Positions 1 to 13,516 of a DNA stretch of 64,000 nt are shown here, piece after piece. Position numbers and translations under genes: made by a program. A model generated the notes under the pieces. That model searched no databases and was not told where the DNA came from. It saw nothing but the letters and a program-made list of their open reading frames with translations. Within the stretch, counting starts at the first letter, position 1, and each line of letters opens with the position of its first letter. This stretch comes from Phoebastria nigripes (Eukaryota; Chordata; Aves; Procellariiformes; Diomedeidae), in contig JAYKAV010002574.1 in assembly GCA_035582835.1 (NCBI GenBank), positions 352,766-416,765 of the forward strand, written 5' to 3'.

Positions 1-2047
1 CCACTGTATCTCTTGTGTAAATTAGGTTTTTGATCGTTTTGATAAGAGATAATTGCTTAAACATGACAGTTAATTTGTGTTTTGTGTTCCAATGGAGAAG
101 CTTCAGTGAAAGTGTGTTACAGTGTGTACAGCTGACTTTACTTTAAATTTTCTTGACTTTATACCAGAGGCATTTTTATCTCAACTTGAAGTACAGTACT
201 CTACATATTTTTGTGGTATGCTAATACAGCAGTCTGTGCCAGGAATAGAATCTTGGTTTTAATCTTATTTTAGAATTTGCTGGCAATGACCATGTCTTTG
301 CTATAAAACGTTACAAAATTGGGGAAATGTAATATTTAAAGCCTTACCTTCAGTATATAGGGTCAGAATATCTTAGCTGAAATCAGTGTTCCCAGGCAAT
401 GAAAAATACAGTAAAATCTGTTTTCTGTGTATACACAGATTTGGTTAAAAGACTTATTTTTAACACCTCTTTATCTGTTGTATTAATTTCATACAGTGTA
501 TGGATGATTAGAAACAAATATATTTTTACTTCACAATAAAAAACATAGTAATCTATCCTCAGATAATAAACAGGCATTAGCTTTAAATGAAATAGTAAAA
601 GAGTAAATAATAGTATTTAAAGTTCTGACTATAAAAGAAGAAATCCAGTCTGTCCGAATTAGTCCTCAGGTTTTGGTGTTTGACATAAATTGAAATGAAA
701 TAATTAAATTGTAACATAATACTGTGCTGTTACACCTCAGTCTTAAATTGTGCTTGTGCTCAGAGTAGTTTGAGTAAACTCAGAATCTTCATGGAATTGA
801 TGCTGCGTAATTAATGAGAAGGTAACAAGTCGCTGTGTATTTCATGACACTTATTTTGGTGTTGCGGAAGAAATGGAACAGAAAGGAAAGTATCTGACGG
901 GAGCAAAACGAGCAAGGAGCTTCTGTGGTGTCGGTCTGTTGTAGCCCTTTGCAGGGNCTCTGTGTCCCTGCCTCGGTGTGTCCTGCTGAATGAGGAATGC
1001 TAGTGCTCTGGGGAACCATTACGTATCTAGTCAGTGTTTTGTGGGTCAGCAGTTCACTAAATGGCCTGCCTCACTGCTCTGCTATTAGACAGCACCATAT
1101 TTAGATTTAAGAATGAATTTTAAAATAATACCTTGACCATCTTTCAGCACCTTTTTGCAAGAGCATGGTGATTGTTGTTAGTTTATATTTGAAAAGATGC
1201 TTTTAAGACTCAGTGGGCTTTACCATTATTCATAACAACAGAAATCTCAGAGATCTTAATGTGGTCACTTTACAGAAACATTGGCAGCTAGACACTAACT
1301 TACAAGGAACACTTTCACCACTTCATCATTATGAGAAACGTAGCCTTAATGATTCTGGAGAAACCATGTCAAACAAAGCACGTGCCACAGTATCCACTTA
1401 AGACCCAAAGTAACTGCATGCAGCAGAACAAGTCTAAAGAGAAGTGTTAGGCTTGAGAAAGTGCTGTGATAACTTATGCCCGTTGTTTACCGTTCGTCAG
1501 GTTGGATTTCTGATTTATACTGTAGTCCCTAAGGCGGCCAGGGAGTGTGATGGGGCAGGCTGCTCCGCATAACCCGTCTTGGGTTCCTGGTGGTTCATCA
1601 TGTCAGGGGGAGCCTGGTGGCTCTTCCTTCTTTCCCCTGCCCGCAGTGAGCGTGGTGTCANCAGGGACACACGGACTAGGAGCACAGCGCTTCGGCATTT
1701 GGAGAACAAGTTTTAACTTACCCTTACTGTGCTTATCTTATAATCGCTCCACTTGTGAATAAAAGTCTTAGTAATGGGTATAATAGTATTTTATAATATC
1801 ATAAAAAGTAAGTTTCATCTTAATTTATTTGATTGCTACTATGGCAGAGATCCTGAAGCACTACCTCTGCTACTTTTCCTGAATAAATTTATTCTGCTGT
1901 AGTTGTAGGTTTTGGTTACTGGCCTGAAAGCTCTGCGCAAATGTCAGAGTGGTGCTGTATATTAAAATATATCACTATTCCTCCTGGTACCATAGCATGA
2001 TATATCTGAAGTAAAAGATTTTTAAAGGCACACATACATCTTTCTGA

Positions 2048-2073
2048 GAGACAGATTTTTGCAAATCTGTCTC
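2048..2073. repeat. Perfect short hairpin, 11-bp stem, 4-nt loop
   Basis: The left arm GAGACAGATTT (2048-2058) is exactly complementary to AAATCTGTCTC (2063-2073), with the loop TTGC between them. Nothing around it indicates a terminator or RNA gene. A chance origin in AT-rich DNA is possible, although the stem is long and nearly half G/C. Confidence 0.75.
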
Positions 2074-4872
2074 CATTTACTCTCATTAGTATTAAATCAG
2101 TTCAATTGATAACAAATGTCAGACTGTAATGTTTCTGGCGAAGCAGACCATCTGCCTGTTTCGTAATATGAGCATTTATGCTTACAATCATTATACTTCA
2201 ACAACTGTGCCTGAAATGCCAGGTAGTAATGTCTGTTATTTGAATACATTATGTGTATTGGAACAATAATTAATTCCATGCTTTCTGGCAAATGTAGTTA
2301 TTAATGGAAATTTCTTTCCGTGGATTGCTCGCCTCCCTTGAAAATGCCATCCTCCTCTTAGCCTCTGTTTTATTTCCCTGTGATTGTTTGTTTCTTACCA
2401 ATGTATTTATTTTTCAAACCAGTTAGCCTCTCTTTGAATAACTGAAGTTTATGAAGGCTGCCAGTCTACCAACCAAAGTAGTGTTGTGATACTGGAGCAG
2501 AATCATGTTGCTATCAACTTACCAGTTTGTTTTGACGGAAAGTTTTTGATTAAAAACAAACACTAAACAAACTAAAAGAACACAAATATCTGTGAAATCC
2601 CTCAATTAAAGCTTTCAGGACTGCAGTGTAACTTGTTTTTCTTCTGCAGTGAGCAATGGAAAGTGAAAGATGAGTTGTATTTCAGGTGACTCAGTTTAGT
2701 CATCCTTCCCATATTGATGCATGTGCTTTTACTGGGACGGATGGAAGTTAATGGGCTTCAGTCTCCTCAGTTTTCCCTAAATCTGACTTCTTCACATCAG
2801 CAGCTGAAATCCATGTATTTGTAGCCGGACACTACTAGTTCTCGGTTCACATTGCCACTCCACGTGCTGCATGTTGTGAGAGCGGAGTGAAGCCACTGTG
2901 TTCAGGAGAGCTGGGCTGAGCGTGTTCCTGCTCACCTCCAGTCCTGCAGCACAGATGGGGTGCTGCAACCACAGGACCCGATGTGGGGGAAGCAGGGAAG
3001 GGTTTAGCACCGGCACGTTTTACAGAAGTGCTGTTATGCAGGTCAGTCGCCCAGAAAACAGGCTATGCCCATCTGGACAGGTCATTTAATTAGTCATGGG
3101 ACTTTGTGACAATCACTGGCAGAGATGAAGAGAAAATGGAAGAGAGAGGTCTCTGCTGTCCCTAGTTTTCCTCAAGCCCTTTTCATGGAAGAGGGGACCC
3201 TTCAATGTCTTTGGGGCTGTGGAACCTGTTGAGACTGTGGTACAAAATAGGGGGGTTGGGTTGGGTTTTTTTGAGACCANTATTAGTATGCCTAAAAGGA
3301 AACTGGAGAACTGTAGTATATTAATAGCAAAGCTGCATGTATTATGTGGATGTTTTCATCACCAAAACACTGTAAATAAAACCAGTGAAAAGATGATAGT
3401 TGTATTCTTTATTCTGTTTTACNTAACCTTTTCAATTTGAATATGAAAGGTTGTTAACACTATGCACTTATAATGGATAGAGAAGGTTTGCCAAGTTATT
3501 GCTAGCGATACATAAACTGATCCATGTATTTACTGAATTTCTTACAAATTGTGATCTTTCTCCATCGTGATTTGAGAGTGAAGGCTGAGATAATTGAGTT
3601 ATTCTTTTGATTTCTAAAGATCAGATGACTTGAAATACTATTTGACTACTTGTCCCACTTGTGGCATATCACACTTTATATTTTTAACAAACTTTCCTCG
3701 CTTTGCTGGTTTATTCAGTGTTTTCAGAGCAGTATGTTACATTCCCAGCTTTCATGTTTGGCTTGGAAACCTGCACTGTTTAAAACTTGAAAATAAGCAA
3801 TATTCATTCANACATTCATTTGTTTATCAACTTACNCTGCAAGGTTTCTTAGAGTATTATGTCTGAGTAGCTACATGTGTAACTTGTAGGTATGTATATA
3901 GTGTATGTATTTGAACATTTATCTATAGATTGAATGGTAGGTTTTTCCATAAGTGCTTAGCATGTGTTTGTCTTTACCAGTTGAAGCAGGGTTAGAAATC
4001 TGTCCTGTAAAATATAAATATCTGTATTTCTGTAAAGTATCTGTGTTTCCAATTTATCTACTGAGTCATGGTCTGACAATGCAGCAGAGATGTCTTTTGT
4101 GTACTGAGCATTAACAACTTTTGGACGCTTCAAATCATCAAGATTTTTAAGCAGAGGAGTTTTGTTGGTGAGAAAAATCGATTGAACGAAAACTTTGCTT
4201 GAGATTACTCTAGTTCTTGATGCCATGATGCTAAGCAGAAGGTCTGGTAACTCGTATACAGAGTTACAATCCTACAATAAAATTCAAGGTCTGCAAGTTC
4301 TGCCAAGGTTCTTAGTGAGTAAATATTCAGCAGAATCTGTCATTTGATGTTGAAGAATGTAAAAGGCAGCAGACATGCAAAATTGCAGCAGGTTTTAATG
4401 TGTAGAGCTGCTTCAATAGAAATGAAATGTTTTAAATCACAACAATGTATCATATGCATATCCTCACAGAACACTTAAATGTAATCATATTAGGGTGTTA
4501 CGTTTTTATGTGCTCTGTAATGATGTGCATACAATGCATCATCGTGATTTAAAACATTTAAGTTTTCTTTCTTATTCCCATTTTCCTGATCTCAGTAATA
4601 AAAAGGCAGCTTCTGATATTCAGTTTTCTTATTTGTTTGGAAGGCAAAGTTTTGGCAAAAGGATGCAGGAGTTTTCAGATTTAGAGGCCTGCTTGTTAAT
4701 ACGGTCTCTGCTTAATTCATGCAAAAACTGCGAGACTGGAGAGGACTCCCATGTGAAGGACATACCAAANGTGCATATGCCATAAATAGAGTTATATGAA
4801 GCTTAGAAACTAGATCTGTTCTCGAGGCTGTGGAGTTAAGCATCCCGCAATGTTCAACCAATATCTAGGATA

Positions 4873-4896
4873 TAAAAGATATCTAGATATCTTTTA
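4873..4896. repeat. Perfect 24-bp palindrome
   Basis: Every base from 4873 to 4884 pairs with its mirror from 4896 to 4885; the centre is ATCTAGAT. The motif ATATCTAG also occurs just upstream at 4861-4868, and CTATCTAG follows at about 4901-4908, so this is a small cluster of related words. No transposon ends or target duplications are visible around it. Confidence 0.8.
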
Positions 4897-7726
4897 CTAT
4901 CTATCTAGTAAAAAAATAAAGACATTTTACAAAAAATTGCTGTTAGTTAAGATTTCTTTCTTAACAAAATAGATAGTATTTTCTTACTGTTTTAAGTGGG
5001 TTTGAGCAAGTTGATAATATCATTCTATTTTCTCATTAACCATTTTATACTATTATATCAATTATACCATATTTTTAATCATTATACCAATATGTACTTA
5101 CTAACTATTTATATCATAAGTGTTTCCTATGATGAAAATTTTGGTTTCTTCAAGTAATAAGCATATTCTGTTAAATCCTTAGTTTGAGAGAAGCAAGGGG
5201 ATAATCTAGAAACTGTTCAGGCTCTGAGAGAAGAAGGTTCGGCATAGACCAAGTTGCTAGTTAGTCAGATGCTTATAGAGTCTTCAATTTTGGTTTATTC
5301 ATGAAATGTACAGCACCAATTATAGCTGATAAGTGCTGACAAGTGATATTTTCACTTTACGATTCTATCCAGTTAGATAATTTAAATAAATGGGTAAATG
5401 TACCCAATACCTGGAGTGAGCTTGCCTACCTGCTGCTTTGCTTTGTAAGAGTTGGCTTAGGTTGTTCAGTTAATAAAAGTTTTAAATGTCATATCTATAA
5501 AAGGCTTGATATAAAATCCTCCAGCTGAGGGACATTTTTATCATGAATTCTTTAGTAGTGAAAAGAGAAGATACTCAGTGTCTTACTCAGTCTTTTCCAA
5601 AATACTTGTTAAGAAATTATATTTGAGATTGACCTAACTCTGGATAATGATGACTGCCCTGAGGAACTCTGTGCAATCTCTGTGTGCAGGTATTATTTCT
5701 TTCATTTTCTCCTCCTCATATACCAGCTATGTTTCTACAAATCTCTCATCCAACTGCCTGCCCTGTCCTTTTATTGTGGACATTTTTCTACACATCTCTT
5801 AAAAAATAAAAGAAGGTGTGTATTTGTTCACTTCTTATATGACAAGACCCTTGCTCTCTCGAGTCCCTCTCACAAGGGTCACTTCTTGGCCATCTGCTCT
5901 TTCCTATATACCATGTCTAAACTATACTTCTAACTGACAGTTATGTGCTTGTGATTCTCAGCTGTACATATTTCTTGACACCTTTAATGACTCTTCTCTG
6001 TTCTCTTTGCCTGCTTGTGTTGACTTCGCATGGATGTGTTTCTCCTGGGGACAAATCAACTGTTCTGCTTGTATAGTTGCTATTTAGACTTTCTGTGAAT
6101 AACCTCGGTATCATGTTTGATCCTGAACTTCTCAACTGATACCTTTCCTCTACCTGCAAATCTCATTTGCTATATATATCATTGGCTTTTTTTCAGTACC
6201 TTGTGGTCTGAACTTCCTTTCTTGACAGTTTCATTTCTCTGTATTCCTTCTTTGTCTCCGTATTTGCTGCATGTGAAAGAAGCATTCATTCTTTTTCTGA
6301 GTATCCTATAACTTGGCCGGCTTCCAGTTAATTTCAGGGATCAATATGAAACCATTCTCTCTTACTCAAAATCTAAATATGCCGTCTCATATATTTTGCT
6401 TTCAGTGTTTTCCTTTCATTTTAGCACAGATCTTAGTTACATGAGTCGAGCGTATTTTAATAGGAGCTCTTGTGTCTTACATATTGCCTCAAGATAATTT
6501 TTAGTCTGTTTTCTTCCGGCTACTATATCATGTTACTTGGGTGTATAATTTTCTTAAAACCTAATTTTAAAGTTGTTTGGGGTTGTTTTCTTTTCATTTG
6601 TTAGATTTCAAAGTGTAAGTATACTTACTGTGATTCATACATGATACTGCATATGGTCCTTCAGTTTTTGGAGAATAACAAAAAACAAACTTCCTCTGCT
6701 GTGATAGCTATTTAGGGTATTCCTGTATTACCAAGTCCAATGCTGAGGTCCTTGGCTAGTTGACTGGTTTAGGCAGTCTCTTCGATAGAAGACTGGCAGT
6801 CTAGAGGTCTAGTGATTAAGAATAAAGCGCGTATTACTTACTGCTTCTATGTTCCTCTGTATAAAGCTTCAAGATGCTTGGATTCACTTTGGGCAGGATG
6901 CAAATGTCCTTTATCATCCTATTCCATATAAGCACTTCTGAAGCTGCAGAGGTTGTGCTGGAACAGCCTTGTTAGACTTGCGCATGTGCTGCTCANTGAA
7001 CAGCCTGGCAAGACTGCTCTGATGGTTAGCGTGGTGACTACTCACAGTTAAGGCTGCAGCTGATTTTGTTTTGACTTTAAATCAATGTTTACTACACCTC
7101 TTTTCACCCCTGAATGTGCTCAGAATGCCCACTGAATTACTGTTACAGATATCTTCCAGACCCGAGACAAAAAGTGAACATTTTGTAATCCNCTTTAATT
7201 TGTTCCAGTATCAAAGGAAACTATTCGAGATCCAGTCTACAAACTCCTCATGNCTGCTTTGTGTACTGATTCGTATCCCTTTCAGTGTCTTCTCTAACTT
7301 AAGATTCATTCCCAGCTTGCATTTGCATTCAAAGAGTCAGTCTGCCTGACCAAGAGGTTCTCCATTCTTACGTATTTACATGGGACTGGTGGGAGCTAGA
7401 AGCGGGTGCTTCTTGTCAAAACGAGACCTTGCCTCTCTGCAGTGCAGTGGAAGCTGGAAGCTTTCACCACAAGCACCAGCCAGTCGTACAAGCAAGGTGC
7501 AAGAGGCAAGGGAACAACTCCCAAGCTGTGGTGCTGTGTGATACCCATAGAGCTGAACGGCCATAGCAGCTCTAGCTCTGAACTTGAGTCTTACCTGTAT
7601 TGGCAGCATATCAGCTCTCACATCTGTAGAGCTAATCTAGTGCTCCAGACATGCAGTAGTTCCTACTGTCAGATTCCAGCTGAAGGAAAGTGTGTTTTTC
7701 TTCTAAATGTCAGGTGTTAAAGCATT

Positions 7727-7735
<9 letters not shown>

Positions 7736-7757
<22 letters not shown>
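7736..7757. repeat. Poly(T) tract, 22 bases
   Basis: Uninterrupted run of T. It could be the tail of an old minus-strand retroposed sequence, but no recognisable body adjoins it on its 3' side. Confidence 0.9.
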
Positions 7758-8853
7758 GAATGTGGGCATATTGTTTATTAGCGTGTTGTTGCTGGCTACA
7801 GCTACAGAACTTGGAAAGAGGTGATCAGTTATGCGAAGGTCACAGCATATTTGGAAGCTTTTTTCAGTCAAAATGTTTTCACTTCGAATGCNAACTAAGG
7901 AAAATCAGCTCCTGCCAAACTGGTGTTTGCACGTCGTGACAAATTCAGTTGGACTTCACTGACTGACCAGAGAGTAGCTCTGAAAGTTATTATGTTTTGA
8001 AGCTAATTCTATGCAAACCTTTACAAAATGTTNGCAAATTTTCAAATACAAGAGACAAATTTTCCCCAGAAGCCTTTCAGAGACCTTTTAGGTCTCCTAC
8101 TTTGTTGGAAAGTATAAAATTTCCTTTTTTGTTGAAACATTTTTCCACTTTAATGTTTTGTCTACCATATACAGTATTAAAATATTTTAGGAGTATGCAG
8201 AGGTCTGTAGGGTTTTTTTTCAGATGTAATTTATTATCTCCTTAGTAGCCACAGTGCAGGCAGGTAATTATTAGGAGAAGTTATTGTTGGGATAAGTCTC
8301 CCAACTTGCAGTATGAATGTTCTCCTTTTAAACAGAAAAGTACTTTAAGTGTCTTTAACAGAGATTCTGCAAGGCTCCAACAAGAATTTCTTTATCATTT
8401 AGATATAAAGCCAAGAGTAGTAAGACATCCTTAGGAGTTGTTTTGGAATAGGAGTTGGGGATCAAAAATTTGTGATATAATATGAGTATGAAATTGTGAT
8501 ACCTCTGTCAGTGTAGGCATATAGTTATTATTTTCATGAAGCTTACTTATAATAGTGACTTCTAGTAGAAATAAAATTTTAAGGTTTAATTTATGACTAA
8601 GACTAGATTAGTTTCTTATTGTAATCTGGAATATTGTTTCATGTATGTTGACTTTGTATTTTGGGGTGAGGGGGGAAAAAAACTATTCATTTTATTCTGT
8701 TGTTACTATTTGTCTAGAATGGGATGTTATACATGTGAATACTGATCCAGAGGAAGCAGATAGTGATTAGCTGAACACCTCCCGTATTCTTCTGTGGAAA
8801 TTAATTTCTGTTGCTCAGTGACAGCCCCTTTTTTGTTTCTGAACTATATTCCA

Positions 8854-8871
8854 CCCCCCCCCCCCCCCCCC
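8854..8871. repeat. Poly(C) tract, 18 bases
   Basis: Eighteen consecutive C. On the minus strand this is an 18-G run, which can fold into a G-quadruplex. Length is error-prone in short-read assemblies. Confidence 0.9.
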
Positions 8872-11800
8872 GCCACTGCTGAGTTTCTGGTTTGGCCCTG
8901 TGGAAGCACAGTATATTGCTTCTAGAACTTGTCTTATTTTTCTCACTGACATATATCAACGATACTCACTAAAATGCCATGAATCTACTGTTAAAGTTAC
9001 TTGTTTAATTTTATAAACTGGATAATAATATGCACTACGGTTCTAAAATGCATTCAGAGGTTCAATCTGAGTGATTCTTTCATGGCTTTAAAATATGAAC
9101 AGTACGGTATAACTATTACTTTTGTGTGTGTGTTTTCTAAGCACTGTAGCTTATTTGAACATCTCAGGAATTCCCTTCTATACATGACTGTGTCATTTAT
9201 ATTTTTGAAGTATTTTCTGATTTATTTGTTTTAAGTTCTGGGTTACACTAAGGAATTTAGGAAAACTTTAATTCTGATTTGATATTCACTNTTTCAAAAC
9301 AGGTTGTGTAGACTTGTGAAAAGGGGATTGCTGTTACATACTTTTATTCTAGTAACTGTGTCTTTGAAGTATGTCCAGTGTGAACAGTTATCATCTCAGG
9401 TATGAAACTCCTGGGTATGTAACTGGGGTGGCAATTCACGAACCCTTCAGCTACCAGTGTGAAAGGCAGTTTGGCAGGCACTAAACTTGTTGAATCCAGG
9501 TGTACGTTTCTGATACCAGAGGCAGTCACAAGATGCACTGCGTTGTTCAAAACTACATACGNTGCAGGCTAGTTTTACAGTGTGTGTGGCTTAGTCATTG
9601 AAACCTGGGGAAAGCTTCAGGGAAATCTGGGAAATGCAGGCAAAGTGTCATCTCCAGGACATTGATGATAGCAGCAGGGATGATTCAGTATGTCTAGTTT
9701 GTATTGTAGTCGGAGCTTTTATGTTCAAGCAACACTGGACACTGGAGCTTTATGATGCTTCTACTGCTGTCACATACATGTATCTGCTGGTGCATTTGCA
9801 GAGCAATCTGCTGCTGGTGGTGAATGAGAGCGTGAGCAGAGACTAGGCATAACACTTTTATCTCCCATGAGGTATGATGTTAAGAGTTTTGGGTGTAGAG
9901 TTGATGTTTCTAGTTTACTGTCAGTTCTAGAGCCATTTCAAAAGTACNGTTTGGGAGAAAATTCCGTTTCAGACTTGATGCATCCCAGTCAATTCAGGAT
10001 TTAAGGATGCACAGAGCCATTTTCACGTATGTCTGTGCCAACCCCATTTGATGAGGGACNACAGACATGCTTTGGCCGTTAGCAGTAGGGGGCTTTTCCA
10101 TGGGAAACTAGAAACTTCCAGCACTCTGATCTGTTTCTGCTGGAACGCGAGCAGGTACGTACATAAGGCCATAAGGAACGGGCTTACTTCTCACTGTCAG
10201 TGTGCCTATGTGATTGTACACAGGCATAGGAGCTCACTGATATTTTTAAACGTATTACTTTCTGGTGGGAACAATTAGTCCTCTGCTAAGTAAAAGTGAT
10301 GATATTTTTCATCTCCAGAAAGGGGCTTTTCTCTGCTGTCAAGAATGTCCTTGGTCCATTGTCACTATCCTGCACAAGGATGGTCTGGTTGAGAGACCAG
10401 CGAGTCAGTGATACAGCTGCAGATTTTGGGGAGGAAGACTTGTCTGTCTTTTTTTCACTCCCATTTCACTCTCAGTCCCTTTCACCTCTCTCCTGCCTAT
10501 CACTTGCTTCCATTTCTCATCAGGAAATGATGATCAAGAGCCTTGTCTGCCAGTATTTCAGGAAACAAACAACTGCAAAACCTACATGCAGGGCAGAGGC
10601 AGGCTGACACAGGTACTGCCTAGCCGTAACCTGCAGACATGAAGAAGCAAACCCAAGACAGTTCTTTTCTCTCCTCATTCTTCATTCTTGCTCTTTTGCT
10701 AAGATAGTTGCTCTGACAGTCAAGGTAGCACATCATACACGTCAAGGTAACCCCCTCTTACTGTGGGACTTAAATGCAGTGCTGCGTGCTCAGCTCCCCT
10801 CGCTGCTTGTGTTGCTCTTACCCAGTGCCTGGTCTGTCCCTGGGAGCACATTGTCCCTCCTCCTGGCTTGTAGGTGGCAGGGCTGCAAGTACCAAGCTCT
10901 GGTACTTGCCATCACTTTGTCATCAAAAATGTAAGCAGTCGTCTCAGCTCTAGAGTAGCCGCTGTTCTCCTTCACTTTCTACTACACGGATGAGAGATTT
11001 TCCTACAGCTAGCAGCTGCGTATGTTGCATGTGTTTCCATCTGCTGGAAGATGCTGTCCTAAACAGTATCACTGTAGAAGTGTCCAGTAGCTGCGCTCTG
11101 AACAATGCTCAGGGTTTGGCAGGTGTTACTTGGAGCGCTATTAGCTAAAGACACTTCAATGCTTTTCACATTCACAAAGTTAAAAGTGCTAAATGGCTGT
11201 GACGTACTGGTGGAGGCTGAAGGGCTGGCATCCACATCTGGGCATCTGGGATCTGCAGGTAAGTGAGAGGGATAAGCCTTGTCCAGCCTGGACAAGACAG
11301 TACTACAAGAGGATGCCAGTAACCTTAGTGTTCTTGATACCTTCTCGTGGCCAAGATCGATGACTATTAACACTTTTTGTTGATATGGAGAAGATTTTTT
11401 AAAAATCTAGTGTCTTCCTGGAAAGCATAAAACTTTAATAAAGGGAAAGGATCTTGAATGATAATTTTTGTTCATAGTTATGCTATTAGTCATCAGTAAG
11501 CAGTTCTTGCTTTTCTTTGCGCTCCCTTGCCACCATACTTGGTGTAAGTCTTCATGCAAGAGACTCACACAGTCTCTTCAGCAAGCTTCATACAGAATAT
11601 AAATGTAGCAAATATTCCTAGTGATGTAAACTTATTTATTAATAAAGAACAACAAAATATTTTTATTAAACTAATGGAGGACTCTGTAAGCTTGGGAAAT
11701 CTTATATGCAGTGTCTTTCACCTAGCCTGTCTATGCTTTTCTGCCTATAAGGCTGCTGTAATGTAAGTATTTTGCTAGATTGTTCATAAGAAATAGACAT

Positions 11801-13490
11801 CTCTGAAGGAGTGTTGCTTCAGATGTGTGTTCTTCTGAATATTCATGAAATGAAGAAACTAGAACTGACATTTTTCACACTGGTAAAATTCTGCTTGGCT
11901 CCCCAAATCTAAGAATTATTCTTTTCAAAGGGACAGAACGCATGTATTTCTCTTAAACCGTAGTCTTCTGTTTGTCCGTTTCCATCACATTTCAGCTTGA
12001 AACATACTCATGCAGGGATAATGAGATAGACAAGGACTCTGTCCTTATCTTGTACTAAATTTCTCTTTTAAGCTTATAGATTTAGTTTTAAAAGCTCTCT
12101 CCAAAGTTCAGGATGCACTTTGCAGAGTATTGTTAAACAGATTAAATCCAAATGCAAATAGATTTTGTTGAATTGTGTGTTTGATTTTTTTCTTTATATG
12201 TGCAATTTCTCTATTAGTAGTAAAAATAATACAATATTGGAAAAAGTATTTGTAGCTAGGGTAGATGGGGAGATAGAAGGCATCTGAGCAGAAAGTCAAT
12301 CTTGCTGCAAACATAGTTCTCAACACAGCGTTTTCTACATTAGAACTAGGACTTAATACAGTGAATTCATCAAAATATCTTAATTAGAGCTATGGTTATG
12401 ATTGTCTGTTCAAAACTAGGCATTGATAAGATCCAGCACTTAGAAATTGAATTTTTTTTATTCTTACACCATTCTCAAAATCAAGATTGATTTGATCTGC
12501 CAGCATGTGACCTTTACAAATCACAACACTACTTCATCACTTGATCCTTTTTCTGAAGAAATACTACTTAGATCACACAGCTACCATCTATTATTATCTT
12601 GGAATCAATACGTTCCTTGTAAAATTCTCTACTTTCCAGAAGTTGCTGTAAATAAAAATGTATGATATGGAAGTGATTTCTTAAGGACAATTGTTGTGAA
12701 CATAAGATTTGATAAATACACAATATTTGAAACAAAACACAATTAGATTTGAGGAGTCAGATATTATGAAGAAGTTATAAGCAGTAGATTTTATTTTGGA
12801 AGTATGGAGAAGGAAATATTTTTTCAGTGGATATGATAGTTATTTTTATTCAGTGTGTCTCAAATAACAAGCAGTACACAATTGTAAACCACCAGCATTG
12901 TGTATTAGATAAATATGCTTTTCAAGCTAAACAAAATACTTTTTGCATGTGAAAAATCTTCACCTACCTATAAGTTTTCAATTTCTTTTTTTTTAGTTAT
13001 TTCCTGAGTCTTCATTGCTTTTTCTGACTATCCAGAAAAATGAGTGGTTTGTAACTGCTATTGGTAGTGTTAATGTAATATTTAAACATGTTCTTTCTAT
13101 TATATACACTGATTCAGGTCTATATTCTGTCTTTTTCAAGTATATGTTACGGCATTAAAAAAAAAGAAAATCACAAATAACCTACTGTTTGTTCATGTGT
13201 TTTCCTCATAAGGATGACCTCAAGATACCAGCGTCGACAAATGTTGGTGGATTGCCATGCTAAGTTATGCAGCAGTAGCTGCATAAATGCTGAATCTTAA
13301 TGAAAGAGTAGTTGTGACTACTTTATTGGTAATATTTTTTGTTTTCACTGCGTTCTTCCATCAAAAATAATTTAAAAAATACATGTTTTTTGTATTTTAT
13401 GCCTTTTTAAAAATACAAATTATGTTTTCCCCTTGCTAAAATACCATTTTCTGCCAGAAGGGAGTAGTTTCAACTGGAGAGATTTTTTCC

Positions 13491-13516
13491 TTTTTTTTTT
13501 TTTTTTTTTTTTTTTN
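13491..13516. repeat. Poly(T) tract ending in an ambiguous base
   Basis: Twenty-five T followed by N at 13516. Read on the minus strand it would be a poly(A) tail after a 114-codon open frame (13536-13880). No AATAAA-like signal precedes the tail and the frame matches nothing I know, so a retroposed gene copy is not supported. Confidence 0.85.

Larger units (their letters stand above)
1..7735. other. Non-coding DNA, no gene seen; probable 5'-UTR intron of TENM3
   Basis: AT-rich sequence with stop codons in all frames. The short open frames show no family resemblance I recognise, no codon bias and no convincing splice sites around them. Two notable structures are listed separately: a hairpin at 2048-2073 and a 24-bp palindrome at 4873-4896. 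Assigning this stretch to an intron of TENM3 is inference. It rests on the first coding exon at 39.5 kb appearing to have a splice acceptor and on teneurin genes usually having distant non-coding first exons. It could equally be intergenic. No CpG-rich promoter-like segment is visible. Confidence 0.6.
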
